Assembly: GCA_964653795.1 (NCBI GenBank)
Contig: CAZZHO010000010.1
Coordinates: forward strand, 1 to 43,971
DNA from: JAWPMT01 sp964653795
GTDB lineage: Bacteria; Bacteroidota; Bacteroidia; Cytophagales; Cyclobacteriaceae
Direction of reading: 5' to 3'
DNA length: 43,971 nt
In this document: positions 32,433 to 41,600 of the stretch, piece after piece
How the letters are laid out: each line of letters opens with the position of its first letter
Numbering within the stretch: the first letter of the stretch is position 1
Program-made: the position numbers and the translations under genes
The notes under the pieces: generated by a model
Told to the model about the DNA's origin: nothing
The model's database searches: none
The model's input: only the letters and a program-made list of their open reading frames with translations

Positions 32433-35024
32433 ATGGAGCGGAACTTCTCGCCCATACCGAAGCTAAGCTCCTGGATAGTTCATAGGCTATGTAAGGAAGA
32501 ACTCATAGAGGAAATTCTAGGTGATCTGGAAGAGTACTATCATGAAAGTCATAAGGTCAACTCGTGGAAGAAGAAGGTTTTTTACTGGTTTCAGGTACTG
32601 AATTTTCTTCGACCATTTGCATTAAGGTCAATTATCAAAACTCAAAATTTTTCAACAATGTATTTGTTACAGAACTATTACAAGACTTCACTGCGAAGTA
32701 TGATGCGGAATCCTCTGACATCCTTTATCAATGTTGTCGGTCTGGCGATTGCGATAGGTGTTTGTATCTGGGTCTATGCTTTCGTGAGGCATGATCTGAT
32801 GGTGGATTCTCACCATGAGAAAAAGGATCAAATCTATTTAATCACTTCAGAGATTGATAGGGAGGGCGAGACAAGCAAGTTTGGCAAAAGTCCACGGCCT
32901 ATTGGCTTGTCTATGGCACAAGACTTCAGTGGAGTAAAGGCTATGAGTCGAGTGGACGACCGAAACGTGGTGATGAAGTATGAGGACAAAGTGTTTCACG
33001 AGCGTTTGCGCTTCGTGGATGATAGCTTCCTGGAGATGTTCACTTTCCCAATGACCATGGGCGAAAGTAACCCACTTACCGATTTGAACAGTGTCGTACT
33101 TAGTTATGAGACCAGCCAAAAGTACTTTGGTGATGAGGACCCTGTAGGCAGGCAAATACTCATAAAATTTGGGTCTCAACAGAAGCTATTCACTGTTGGG
33201 GGCGTGGCGGAAGACTTTCCAACATCCCATCAACTCAGCTTTGAAATATTAGCCCACTTTGACAATCTCCAACTGGCTGATGAGGACTTTTCAGCAGTGG
33301 ATTGGACAAAATTCGTAAGAGGCACTTTTCTTCAAATACCCAATGAAAATGATGTTGCTTCAATCTCCGGTTCTTTAAATGATTATATAGCCATTCAAAA
33401 TGAGGTTCAGAAGGACTGGGCGATCAATAACATACTATTAGAAAACTTTGATGGACTGCATTTAAGAACCAGGGGCATCAGAGAGTCTTTGGTTTACGAT
33501 CGTTATTATGAGGGTAGGGTTTCACTTCCCTTTGTGGCCATTATTCTGTTCGTCCTCGCTTGTCTTAACTATATCAATATAGCGGTTGTCACTGCCACCA
33601 AAAGGCTCAAGGAAATTGGGCTAAGAAAGGCCATAGGAGCGGTGAGGAGCAAGATTATCTTTCAGTTCCTATCTGAAAACATACTCATTACCTTTTTCGC
33701 GCTGATCCTGGGGTTCATTTTCAGTATTACCCTGATTTTGCCCTGGTTTAGAAGATTGGCAGATCTGGATATCAACGTACATATGATGCATTGGGACCTG
33801 TGGGTTTTTCTCTTAGGTACACTCTTGTTTACAGGTGTAATCTCGGGCCTCTATCCAGCGTTTTACGTGTCCAAGTTTGAAACGGTCCAGATATTTAGAG
33901 GTTCACTGAAGTTCGGTAAGAAAAACCCGCTGACTAAGATCTTTTTAGGCGTGCAGTTGGTCCTGGCTTGCATCGGTACCACTGCAGCGGTGATGTTTAC
34001 TCAAAATAGTAACTACCAAAGAGAAAGAGACTGGGGCTACAATCAGAATAGTGTCCTCTACATCTACGTAGAAGATGAATCTGGCTATCAAAAAATGGCC
34101 AATGACATGGCACAGGTACCAGTGGTGGAGGCAATAGCCGGCTCAAGAAATCACCTCGGAAAATCTCGTCAGAATGTTATTCTCCATTTGCCAGATAAGG
34201 AATTTGAAGTACAAAAAATCTCAGTGGGAGATGATTACTTGGATCTGATGGAAATCGATCTGGTTCAGGGAAAAGGTTTCGAAGCGGACAGAGCATCAGA
34301 CAATACTTCGGTCATAGTCAATGAGTTTTTAGTGGAGAGCATGGGTTGGGCTCAACCTTTAGGCGAAACCTTCAGGATTGACAGTGTGCAATTCAAGGTG
34401 ATCGGGGTGGCTCGCAATTTCCACTTCAACAACTTCTACTACGAAATGGCACCTATGATTTTCCTGAAATCCGAGCAGGAAGACTACCGATACCTCAGCC
34501 TCAGAGTCGAGGAAGGAAAAGAAGCAGATGCTTTTGTGGAGCTGAGAAAATCCTGGCTTAAGAACTTTCCAGAAGAACCATTTTTCGGTGGACATCAGGA
34601 GGATGTATGGTCCAGTTTCAATGTGCAGTTGGACATCATGGAAGAGTACAACAAGGTGCTGGCGACTATTACGGTTATTTTGGCTAGCCTTGGTCTATAT
34701 GGGCTCATTACTTTAAATGTGACCGGGAGATCAAAAGAATTGAGCATAAGAAAGGCACTTGGCGCAGAGTTAAAGAACCTGGCCTCAGCCGTAGGCAGAC
34801 AGTATTTGCTGCTAGGCCTGATTTCTATGTCCATTGGTGCGCCAGTGAGTTATTTTCTAATCAAGGCCAATATTGATATGATGTTCCCGGACCCCAGGCC
34901 TATGGAAATGTGGGGAGTAGTGCTATCTACCGTCATCATCTTATTGGTGTTGCTTTTAGTACTTTCCACTCAAATAAGGAGGGTGAGCACTGTCAACCCA
35001 GCGACAGGCTTGAGGGTAGAGTAG
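32433..35024 (+). CDS. FtsX/MacB-type permease with N-terminal prefix domain
   Basis: Residues 1-90 form the permease-prefix domain found in PadR-linked transporters (KLSSWIVHRLCKEELIEEIL, then GDLEEYYHES). Two FtsX-type halves follow. The first membrane helix is near residue 100. The first three-helix block is at about 370-490, with TKRLKEIGLRKAIGAVRS in the loop; the second is at about 745-860, with GRSKELSIRKALGAELKN. Large extracytoplasmic MacB-PCD domains lie between. The protein should be a permease driven by an ATPase encoded elsewhere; none is adjacent. The start is one base after the padR stop, so it is co-regulated with padR. Confidence 0.9.
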   Translation: MERNFSPIPKLSSWIVHRLCKEELIEEILGDLEEYYHESHKVNSWKKKVFYWFQVLNFLRPFALRSIIKTQNFSTMYLLQNYYKTSLRSMMRNPLTSFINVVGLAIAIGVCIWVYAFVRHDLMVDSHHEKKDQIYLITSEIDREGETSKFGKSPRPIGLSMAQDFSGVKAMSRVDDRNVVMKYEDKVFHERLRFVDDSFLEMFTFPMTMGESNPLTDLNSVVLSYETSQKYFGDEDPVGRQILIKFGSQQKLFTVGGVAEDFPTSHQLSFEILAHFDNLQLADEDFSAVDWTKFVRGTFLQIPNENDVASISGSLNDYIAIQNEVQKDWAINNILLENFDGLHLRTRGIRESLVYDRYYEGRVSLPFVAIILFVLACLNYINIAVVTATKRLKEIGLRKAIGAVRSKIIFQFLSENILITFFALILGFIFSITLILPWFRRLADLDINVHMMHWDLWVFLLGTLLFTGVISGLYPAFYVSKFETVQIFRGSLKFGKKNPLTKIFLGVQLVLACIGTTAAVMFTQNSNYQRERDWGYNQNSVLYIYVEDESGYQKMANDMAQVPVVEAIAGSRNHLGKSRQNVILHLPDKEFEVQKISVGDDYLDLMEIDLVQGKGFEADRASDNTSVIVNEFLVESMGWAQPLGETFRIDSVQFKVIGVARNFHFNNFYYEMAPMIFLKSEQEDYRYLSLRVEEGKEADAFVELRKSWLKNFPEEPFFGGHQEDVWSSFNVQLDIMEEYNKVLATITVILASLGLYGLITLNVTGRSKELSIRKALGAELKNLASAVGRQYLLLGLISMSIGAPVSYFLIKANIDMMFPDPRPMEMWGVVLSTVIILLVLLLVLSTQIRRVSTVNPATGLRVE

Positions 35025-35089
35025 CCTCAAACGACCCTTGAAATACAGGTTTTTTCGATCTTTTAGGGCAAGTAAGCGTTATACACTTT

Positions 35090-35512
35090 GTGAAGGCTTT
35101 ATTTGCCCTTTCTTTTTGCCTCCTAGTTCTTTCCTCAGCAGCCCAGGAAACTATTGAGCTTCCAGAGGGACAGATTCTCAAAAGCATTTATTTCGATGGA
35201 GGTAGCTATTATGTGGATCCGGTGCAGATGGAGTCCGTTTACGAATTTCTGGAATCCATACCCGACATCTACCAATACCATATCACCATTCACAGTCATA
35301 CAGACAATATTGGTGGCGCCTTTTACAATGAATGGCTTTCCCGTCAAAGGAGCATGGCTGTGATCGAAAAGCTATTGGATAAGTCCGTACCGAAAGAGCT
35401 GATCCAGATTCGGGATTTTGGTCAGTTCAACGCACTCTATAGTAATCAGGATTGGGTGGGAAGGCTGAAGAATAGAAGAGTCGATATTATATTCTGGCCC
35501 ATCGTTATGTAA
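35090..35512 (+). CDS. Small exported OmpA-like peptidoglycan-binding protein
   Basis: From GTG 35090 the protein has a signal peptide (MKALFALSFCLLVLSSAAQ) and then a single OmpA/MotB C-terminal domain. The hallmark SIYFDGGSYYVDP is followed by ITIHSHTDNIGGAFYNEWLS, QRSMAVIEKLL and LKNRRVDIIF. That domain binds peptidoglycan non-covalently. There is no barrel or lipobox, so this is a minimal soluble periplasmic form of 140 residues. It lies 65 bases after the permease; whether it shares that transcript is not clear. Confidence 0.82.
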   Translation: MKALFALSFCLLVLSSAAQETIELPEGQILKSIYFDGGSYYVDPVQMESVYEFLESIPDIYQYHITIHSHTDNIGGAFYNEWLSRQRSMAVIEKLLDKSVPKELIQIRDFGQFNALYSNQDWVGRLKNRRVDIIFWPIVM

Positions 35513-35519
35513 TTATTTT

Positions 35520-35632
35520 GGGCCTGTCCCTAAGCTTCATTCTTCAGCAAAGGGTCGGGCTTTCGCTACTCGCCACCAATGGCTTAAACAGGCCGCTCTA
35601 TCCCTCAGGCGCGCCCAGGAGCTTCATTTGTA
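35520..35632. repeat. GC-rich intergenic segment resembling a dispersed repeat
   Basis: This 113-base stretch is much richer in G/C than its surroundings. It has an inverted pair GGCCTGT (35521-35527) and ACAGGCC (35588-35594), and a direct pair AGCTTCATT (35533-35541 and 35620-35628). AAGGGTCGGGCTTTCGCTAC within it recalls GC-rich repeats I associate with Bacteroidota intergenic regions. It holds no reading frame I would call. Confidence 0.45.
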
Positions 35633-36190
35633 CTACTTCCACTTTATGTTGCACCCGAGGCTAGGTCTCTGGTTGGTGTCAATTTGCTGGCCAGCAATGA
35701 GTGCTTCCATAGCGGCTCTGAGATCCTTGCCATTCACGGGTTCACTGTTGCCAGGTCTTGAGTCGTCCAGTTGCCCCCTGTACACCAGGTTGAGCTCGCT
35801 ATCATAGAGGAAGAAGTCTGGAGTGCAAGCAGCATCGTAAGCCTTTGCCACCTCCTGTGTTTCATCGTATAGATAAGGGAAGGAGTATCCAAGCCTATTG
35901 CCAAGTTCAGTCATGAGCGCTGGTGCGTCCTGCGGATAGTTCTGGATATCATTACTGCTAATGGCCGCCATTCCTATTCCTTTGCCGATGTATTCCTGGC
36001 CAATTCTTACCAGCTCATCATTGACATGTAGTACAAAAGGGCAGTGGTTACAGGTAAACATGACCAAAGTTCCTTTCTCACCTTTTATCTCGTTAAGTGC
36101 TGTGTCCTTGTTTCCATTGAGCGTATCCGGAAGTTGAAAGTCTGGGGCCTTTATACCCAGAGGAGACATGGTGGAAGGAGTTCTCGCCAT
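35633..36190 (-). CDS. Thioredoxin-like / AhpC-TSA fold redox protein, cytosolic
   Basis: The 185-residue protein has the redoxin fold: APDFQLPDTLNG near the start, then FTCNHCPFVLHV with a CxxC pair (Cys47, Cys50), and a cis-Pro region TPDFFLYDSELN. There is no signal peptide, so it should act in the cytoplasm. The extra Cys near the C-terminus (LGCNIKWK) is conserved in related proteins as I recall them. It may be a thiol-disulfide reductase or peroxiredoxin-like protein; the partner is unknown. It is divergent from the GMC oxidoreductase gene, with 44 bases between the start codons. Confidence 0.87.
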   Translation of the reverse strand: MARTPSTMSPLGIKAPDFQLPDTLNGNKDTALNEIKGEKGTLVMFTCNHCPFVLHVNDELVRIGQEYIGKGIGMAAISSNDIQNYPQDAPALMTELGNRLGYSFPYLYDETQEVAKAYDAACTPDFFLYDSELNLVYRGQLDDSRPGNSEPVNGKDLRAAMEALIAGQQIDTNQRPSLGCNIKWK

Positions 36191-36207
36191 AACTTTTGCT
36201 TTAAGGT

Positions 36208-36215
36208 CAAAGCTA
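36208..36215 (-). promoter_or_regulatory. Minus-strand -7 box, TAGCTTTG
   Basis: Read on the minus strand, TAGCTTTG matches TAnnTTTG, 17 bases before the ATG of the thioredoxin-like gene. On the plus strand, TATCTTCG at 36222-36229 is a seven-of-eight match facing the GMC gene. Confidence 0.45.
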
Positions 36216-36234
36216 ATTGCATATCTTCGAATGT

Positions 36235-37857
36235 ATGGCTAAGAAGTTCGATTACATTATCATAGGAGCTGGTTCCAGCGGCTGTGTATTGGCAAATAGA
36301 CTTTCCGAAAGTAGTGAGTTCAATGTGTTGTTGCTGGAGGCAGGAGGGAGAGACAGTGATCCGCTTATTCATATCCCTGGCGCTTATGGGAAGCTATTTG
36401 GTAAATCTTATGACTGGGCCTACTGGACCGAACCACAAGAACATGTCAACGGTAGGAGAATCTACGTGCCGAGAGGTAAAACGCTCGGGGGAAGTAGCAG
36501 CACCAACGCCATGGCCTATGTTCGAGGTAATCGAAATGATTATGACCACTGGGCGGAAGTAAGTGATAATAGTTGGTCCTATTATAATCTATTGACCTAT
36601 TTCAAGAAGAGTGAGCGCAATCAGGTCCTGGAATCCATGGATGATGGTTATCATGGAAATGAAGGTGAGCTATTTGTTGATTTCAATAGAAAGTTCGAAA
36701 CGCCTTATGCCAGAGCATTTATGGAGTCCGGTAAGTATGTGGGCTTACCGCCAATGACGGATTACAATGGCGCTGAGCAGCAGGGGATAGGTAAGTTCCA
36801 GTTCACAATCAAAAACGGTAAAAGACATAGCTCAGCATCAGCATTCCTTAAGCCGGCACTTACTCGGAAAAACCTGAAGGTAATGACCAAGGCGCAGGTT
36901 TCGCAATTGATCATCAAGGATCAGAGGGTGGTGGGAGTAGAGGTAATGACTGCCGCAGGAAGTGAGTCTCTAATGGTGGAGAAAGAAGTAATTCTGTCCG
37001 CGGGAGCCATTAATTCACCTCAAATTATGATGCTTTCCGGTATTGGGGATAAGGAGGAGTTAGCTGCTCATAATATCGAAAGTAAAGTAGACCTTCCTTC
37101 TGTAGGAAAGAACCTTCAGGATCACCTGTTCTATTCCGTTTCTGGTATAGCCAAACAAAACAAAGGGCTTAATCACGTTATCAGTCCTCATCACCAGGCA
37201 GTGGAGTTAATCAAGTTTGCGATCAACAAAAGTGGAGCGCTTACGATAGGACCTCTCGAGGCAGTGGCCTTTATGAATCTGGATAATTACAGTAGCCCAG
37301 ATTGCAATTTTCAGTTCCAATTTGCTCCAATTCATGTTGGGAAAGGATACGACTATGATGTCTACGACTTATCGACTTTTCCACGGAACGATGGCTTTAC
37401 GATCCTCCCGTCTTTACTGCACCCAAAGAGTAGAGGTTATGTGGCATTGAAATCTGGCAACCCGAAAGAAGCTCCTGCCATACAGCCGAACTTCCTTTCG
37501 GTAGATGAGGATATGCAACAGCTCATAAAAGGAGGGAAGTTGGCTTTCGAGATGCTACAGAGTAAGGCTTTTGAGCCATACTTGAAAGAAATGGCCGCAC
37601 CAACGAAGGATGGGTCCGATGAAGAATGGGCAGAACATATTCGTAAGGCTGTAGAGACCATCTATCACCCTGTTGGCACCTGCCGAATGGGCAACGATCC
37701 AGAGTCCGTAGTGGATCCTGAGTTAAAGGTTCGTGGTTTGGAAAACCTAAGGGTCGCAGATGCTTCCATCATGCCCAAAATAGTTACAGGCAATACCAAT
37801 GCAGCTTGCTATGTAATAGCAGAGAAGGCGGCGGAGATGATCTTTACAGATTCGTAA
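36235..37857 (+). CDS. GMC-family FAD-dependent oxidoreductase (choline dehydrogenase-like)
   Basis: From ATG 36235 the protein has 540 residues. The FAD-binding motif is IIIGAGSSGCVLANRL (about 8-23). GMC signature 1 is GKTLGGSSSTNAMAYVRGN, signature 2 is SAGAINSPQIMMLSGIG, and the catalytic His478 lies in YHPVGTCRMG. The motif VADASIMPKIVTGNTNAACY closes the substrate pocket. Members oxidise alcohols such as choline or aliphatic and sugar alcohols. No betaine aldehyde dehydrogenase or choline transporter is adjacent, so betA would be an over-call. The 3' end overlaps pgl on the other strand by 14 bases. Confidence 0.9.
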   Translation: MAKKFDYIIIGAGSSGCVLANRLSESSEFNVLLLEAGGRDSDPLIHIPGAYGKLFGKSYDWAYWTEPQEHVNGRRIYVPRGKTLGGSSSTNAMAYVRGNRNDYDHWAEVSDNSWSYYNLLTYFKKSERNQVLESMDDGYHGNEGELFVDFNRKFETPYARAFMESGKYVGLPPMTDYNGAEQQGIGKFQFTIKNGKRHSSASAFLKPALTRKNLKVMTKAQVSQLIIKDQRVVGVEVMTAAGSESLMVEKEVILSAGAINSPQIMMLSGIGDKEELAAHNIESKVDLPSVGKNLQDHLFYSVSGIAKQNKGLNHVISPHHQAVELIKFAINKSGALTIGPLEAVAFMNLDNYSSPDCNFQFQFAPIHVGKGYDYDVYDLSTFPRNDGFTILPSLLHPKSRGYVALKSGNPKEAPAIQPNFLSVDEDMQQLIKGGKLAFEMLQSKAFEPYLKEMAAPTKDGSDEEWAEHIRKAVETIYHPVGTCRMGNDPESVVDPELKVRGLENLRVADASIMPKIVTGNTNAACYVIAEKAAEMIFTDS

Positions 37858-38560
37858 GGCTCGCGGCCTCCTTGTCCAGGAACCAGATCAATTTTTGACC
37901 TTTGATATAATAGGCTGGATATTGTGTCGCGTCATCTGCATTCTCCAGAATAGCCTTTACTTTTTCAGCCTTCTTGGCCCCGGTTACCAGGAATACAATC
38001 GTATCGGAATTGTTGATCACAGGACCTGTCATTGAGACTCTTTTTTGTCCTGAGGTCGGATGAGTGGCTACGTCACAGACTTTCTCACTGTTCATCAACT
38101 CGATGTTGTGAGGAAAAATAGAAGCTGTGTGGCCATCATCTCCCATACCCAATATCATCAGATCAATACTTGGAAGTCCATCCGCATTATTGCAGTTTTC
38201 TACCATCACCTGGCTGTACCTTTCCGCTTCTTCATCCGGATCATTTTCTCCCAGGATTCTGAAGATATTATCCTCTTCAATTCCAATAGGATCAAATAAG
38301 TACTCCTTGGTCATTTTGAAGTTACTCTCATCATCTTCTGGGGGGACGCATCTTTCATCTCCCCAAAAGAAAAACGCCTTTTGCCACTCGGTTGAAGATT
38401 GGTGTTGTTCAGCTAGATGTTTGAAGAGAAGTTTGGGAGTGGAGCCACCGGAAAGAGAGATAGTGGTGCGTCTGCTGTGATTCACTCTTTTTTCCAGAAA
38501 GTGCGCAAAAGCTTCTGCTACTTCCTGTGCTGTATCATATACTCTTATTTCTGGGTTCAT
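37844..38560 (-). CDS. pgl: 6-Phosphogluconolactonase
   Basis: This enzyme hydrolyses 6-phosphogluconolactone in the oxidative pentose phosphate pathway. The family motifs are ISLSGGSTPKLLFKHLAEQ, FFWGDERCVPPEDDESNF and LGMGDDGHTASIFPH. Start choice: ATG 38560 overlaps the zwf stop as ATGA, whereas the longer frame would begin with a TTG at 38569. The product has 238 residues, typical for the family. Co-translation with zwf secures the pairing of successive enzymes. The stop lies inside the 3' end of the convergent GMC gene. Confidence 0.95.
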   Translation of the reverse strand: MNPEIRVYDTAQEVAEAFAHFLEKRVNHSRRTTISLSGGSTPKLLFKHLAEQHQSSTEWQKAFFFWGDERCVPPEDDESNFKMTKEYLFDPIGIEEDNIFRILGENDPDEEAERYSQVMVENCNNADGLPSIDLMILGMGDDGHTASIFPHNIELMNSEKVCDVATHPTSGQKRVSMTGPVINNSDTIVFLVTGAKKAEKVKAILENADDATQYPAYYIKGQKLIWFLDKEAASLTNL

Positions 38561-40086
38561 AGCTCGCAATATTCTCCGTCATCGGTTAGGTTCTTACACG
38601 GGTACCTCCAATGCATGTTGTCCCCGTCTATCAGATCGTCTACATGTTCTGGACCCCATGTCCCAGCCGGGTAGCCGAACACTGGTATCGAATCGTCATT
38701 TTGCCAGGCATCCAGGATAGGATCAACAAATTTCCATGCTGCTTCAACACTATCTCCACGGGCATATAGGGTAGCATCAGATTGCATCGCGTCCAGGATC
38801 AACCTTTCGTATGCTTCCGGAACATAGGCATCTGCTAAGTCTTCATATAAGAAGTCCAGATTCACGTTTTTAACATTAAAACCTGCTCCAGGTATCTTAA
38901 AGCCCACTTTCATCAGCATTCCTTCATTAGGTTGTATTCGCAGGATCAGCATGTTTTGAGAGTTGCTGACTTCTGATTTCGGGAATAGATTATGATGATT
39001 CGGTTTGAAATGAATGACCACCTCGGATACTCTTGTCGGGAGTCTTTTTCCAGTTCTAATTAGGAAAGGCACTCCAGACCATCTCCAGTTGTCTATATAG
39101 AACTTCATGGCAACGAAAGTCTCGGTCTTGGAATCAGGATTTACACCCTCTTCCTCACGGTACCCTGTCATTTTTTCCCCGCCCACATTCGAGGCAATGT
39201 ATTGTCCTCGGATTACATTGGTTTTTATGGTTTCAGAAGTGTAAGGTCTCAGCGACTGGAAGAGTTTTACTTTTTCATTTCTAATGCTGTCGGCATCCAC
39301 CTTCGATGGAGGCTCCATGGCTACCAAAGAGACTAATTGAAGCAAATGGTTCTGGATCATGTCCCTTAGAGCTCCGGAGCCATCGTAATACCCACCTCTT
39401 TTTTCGACACCTACACTTTCAGCAGAGGTGATTTCCACACGATCTATGTAGTTGCGATTCCAAAGGGGTTCAAAAATGCTATTGGCAAACCTGGTCACGA
39501 ACAGGTTTTGTACAGTCTCTTTGCCAAGGTAATGGTCAATTCTATAGATCTGTTTCTCTTTAAAGCATTCCTTTAATTCTGCATTCAGTGCCTGAGCCGT
39601 TTTTAGGCTATAGCCAAAGGGTTTTTCAATGATCAGGTGTTTCCATCCATTTTTCTCTTTATTCAGCTTGACACTGGCGAGGCCTTTGGATATCGGGCCG
39701 TAGAGCGAGGGAGGGGTAGATAGATAGAAGATGCAATTGCCTTCGGTACCTTGTTCGCTTTCAATCTTATCGAGACGCTCCTTCAGTGTTTCGAATGCAC
39801 CATCTGCCGCAGTGTCAACAGGCTGGTACTGTAGCTTGGATGCAAACTCTTTTAATTGTGATTCGGAAATGCCTTCTTTATCCAGAAAAGTGCTTTCAAA
39901 AACGGTTTTCTCCCTGAAATCGTCATCGCTTAAGTTGGTACGGCCTACACCTAATACCACGAAGTTCTCTGGAAGCAGGTCGCCTTTGAATAGGTTAAAG
40001 ACCGCAGGTATCAATTTTCTCGCGGTTAGATCCCCGGACGCGCCGAAAATAGTTAGGATCTGATTGTCAATCTTTGGTGTGCTCAT
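38557..40086 (-). CDS. zwf: Glucose-6-phosphate dehydrogenase
   Basis: Zwf oxidises glucose 6-phosphate to the lactone and reduces NADP. The N-terminal Rossmann motif is FGASGDLTARKLIPAVF. The substrate site shows LIIEKPFGYSLKTAQALN and RIDHYLGKETVQNL with the catalytic His nearby. The 509-residue length is usual. The upstream 127 bases are shared with the divergent gnd gene. On the minus strand TATATTCG (40111-40118) is a seven-of-eight -7 box. Followed by pgl in the same operon. Confidence 0.96.
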   Translation of the reverse strand: MSTPKIDNQILTIFGASGDLTARKLIPAVFNLFKGDLLPENFVVLGVGRTNLSDDDFREKTVFESTFLDKEGISESQLKEFASKLQYQPVDTAADGAFETLKERLDKIESEQGTEGNCIFYLSTPPSLYGPISKGLASVKLNKEKNGWKHLIIEKPFGYSLKTAQALNAELKECFKEKQIYRIDHYLGKETVQNLFVTRFANSIFEPLWNRNYIDRVEITSAESVGVEKRGGYYDGSGALRDMIQNHLLQLVSLVAMEPPSKVDADSIRNEKVKLFQSLRPYTSETIKTNVIRGQYIASNVGGEKMTGYREEEGVNPDSKTETFVAMKFYIDNWRWSGVPFLIRTGKRLPTRVSEVVIHFKPNHHNLFPKSEVSNSQNMLILRIQPNEGMLMKVGFKIPGAGFNVKNVNLDFLYEDLADAYVPEAYERLILDAMQSDATLYARGDSVEAAWKFVDPILDAWQNDDSIPVFGYPAGTWGPEHVDDLIDGDNMHWRYPCKNLTDDGEYCEL

Positions 40087-40213
40087 GGATGTGTTCGGGT
40101 GAGAATGTCTCGAATATAAACCAGAATTTAATGGATTTGATTTCGTCGTTTTCAGTTCTTAGTAAACTGTCGAATATATAACTTGCCGCAAGCACTTACT
40201 TAACATCATATTT
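40087..40213. promoter_or_regulatory. Shared divergent zwf-gnd control region
   Basis: TCGAATATA occurs twice, at 40110-40118 and 40170-40178, in the same orientation and exactly 60 bases apart. A short inverted repeat CTTGC-C-GCAAG lies at 40182-40192. The first copy, read on the minus strand, doubles as a possible zwf -7 box. These may be shared regulator sites; the proof is thin. Confidence 0.4.
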
Positions 40214-41599
40214 ATGTCTTACGATTTTGGATTGGTTGGTCTTGGCGTCATGGGACGCAATTTTATTTTGAACGTAGCAGATAACAACTTTTCTGCCTAC
40301 GGCTTGGATACAGACCCGGAAAAGGTTGAGGCCTTACGAAAGGAAGGCACTGGTAAGACGGTTGATGGTACAACTGACAAGGAAGTGTTTATTAAAGAGC
40401 TTTCTACACCCAGGAAAATTATGCTGCTGGTTCCGGCAGGCGGCCCCGTTGATAGTGTCATCAATGATCTTTTGCCTCATCTTGACCAAGGTGATTTGAT
40501 AATCGATGGAGGTAATTCGTTCTTTACGGACACGGACAGACGTTTTGAAATGCTGAAGGAAAAAGGCATTCACTTTATGGGATGTGGTGTGTCAGGCGGT
40601 GCAAAAGGAGCTCGTTTTGGGCCCAGCATGATGCCTGGTGGTTCTGAAGCATCCTATGAAATAGTCAAGCCGGTATTTGAGGCTGCCTCTGCTAAAGTAG
40701 GAAGTGATCCATGTGTGGCTTTCCTTGGTAATGGATCGGCTGGCAACTATGTGAAAATGGTCCATAATGGCATTGAGTATGGTATGATGCAGCTTATCTC
40801 AGAAGTGTATGATGTCATGAGGAGTGGCCTTGGTAAGTCAAATGCTCAGATGCAGGAGACATTTGCTGAATGGAATGAAGGACGATTGCAGTCGTTCCTG
40901 GTGGAAATTACAGCTGATATCTTCACCCATGCGGATGAGGATGGGGGAGACCTGGTCGACAAGATTTTGGATAAGGCCAAGCAAAAAGGTACAGGCAAAT
41001 GGACTTCTCAAAATGCAATGGATCTTGGTACTGCAATACCCACCATCGATGCTGCTGTGAGTATGAGAGAGATTTCAGCTTTAAAAGATGATAGAGTAAA
41101 GGCTGAAAACATCTACGGTACTAAAGCCACAGGTGGTGGCCTCCTGACTGTAGATCAGATTGAAACAGCCCTTTACGTTTCATTCATTGTTTCCTACGCG
41201 CAGGGTATGACCCAACTGGCATATGCATCGGAAGAATACGATTATGGATTGGATCTTGAAACAGTCTCCAAGATTTGGAGAGGCGGATGCATTATCAGGT
41301 CCGCTATCCTGGAAGATATGAGAAATGCCTATAAGGCAAATCCTAAGTTGACAAACCTTCTATTGGATGAGGACTTTGCGTCTGGAGTGAAAGGTGGTTT
41401 AGAAGACCTGAAGCAAACGGTGGGATTTGCCATTTCAAATAACATTCCGGTTATGGGATTGAGTGCTGGCTTAAACTATTTGCAAGCTTTCACATCAGGC
41501 AGGTTGCCATTAAATCTTATCCAGGCTCAAAGAGATCATTTCGGTTCTCATACTTACGAGCGAGTAGACAAGGAAGGTATTTTTCATACCGAATGGTAG
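40214..41599 (+). CDS. gnd: 6-Phosphogluconate dehydrogenase, decarboxylating
   Basis: Gnd converts 6-phosphogluconate to ribulose 5-phosphate, CO2 and NADPH. The nucleotide-binding motif is GLVGLGVMGRNFILNVADN. The substrate-site motifs are GCGVSGGAKGARFGPSMMPGG (split by its Ser-Gly-Gly) and GNGSAGNYVKMVHNGIEYG with catalytic Lys and Glu. At 461 residues the protein is a few residues shorter than the E. coli form at the C-terminus, which here ends with HTYERVDKEGIFHTEW. It is divergent from zwf and convergent with the glucokinase, one base apart. Confidence 0.96.
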   Translation: MSYDFGLVGLGVMGRNFILNVADNNFSAYGLDTDPEKVEALRKEGTGKTVDGTTDKEVFIKELSTPRKIMLLVPAGGPVDSVINDLLPHLDQGDLIIDGGNSFFTDTDRRFEMLKEKGIHFMGCGVSGGAKGARFGPSMMPGGSEASYEIVKPVFEAASAKVGSDPCVAFLGNGSAGNYVKMVHNGIEYGMMQLISEVYDVMRSGLGKSNAQMQETFAEWNEGRLQSFLVEITADIFTHADEDGGDLVDKILDKAKQKGTGKWTSQNAMDLGTAIPTIDAAVSMREISALKDDRVKAENIYGTKATGGGLLTVDQIETALYVSFIVSYAQGMTQLAYASEEYDYGLDLETVSKIWRGGCIIRSAILEDMRNAYKANPKLTNLLLDEDFASGVKGGLEDLKQTVGFAISNNIPVMGLSAGLNYLQAFTSGRLPLNLIQAQRDHFGSHTYERVDKEGIFHTEW

Positions 41600-41600
41600 A

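Noticed and set aside
36235..37857. betA, a choline-to-betaine system
   Set aside because: GMC signatures do not specify choline, and no betB, betI or choline transporter is nearby.
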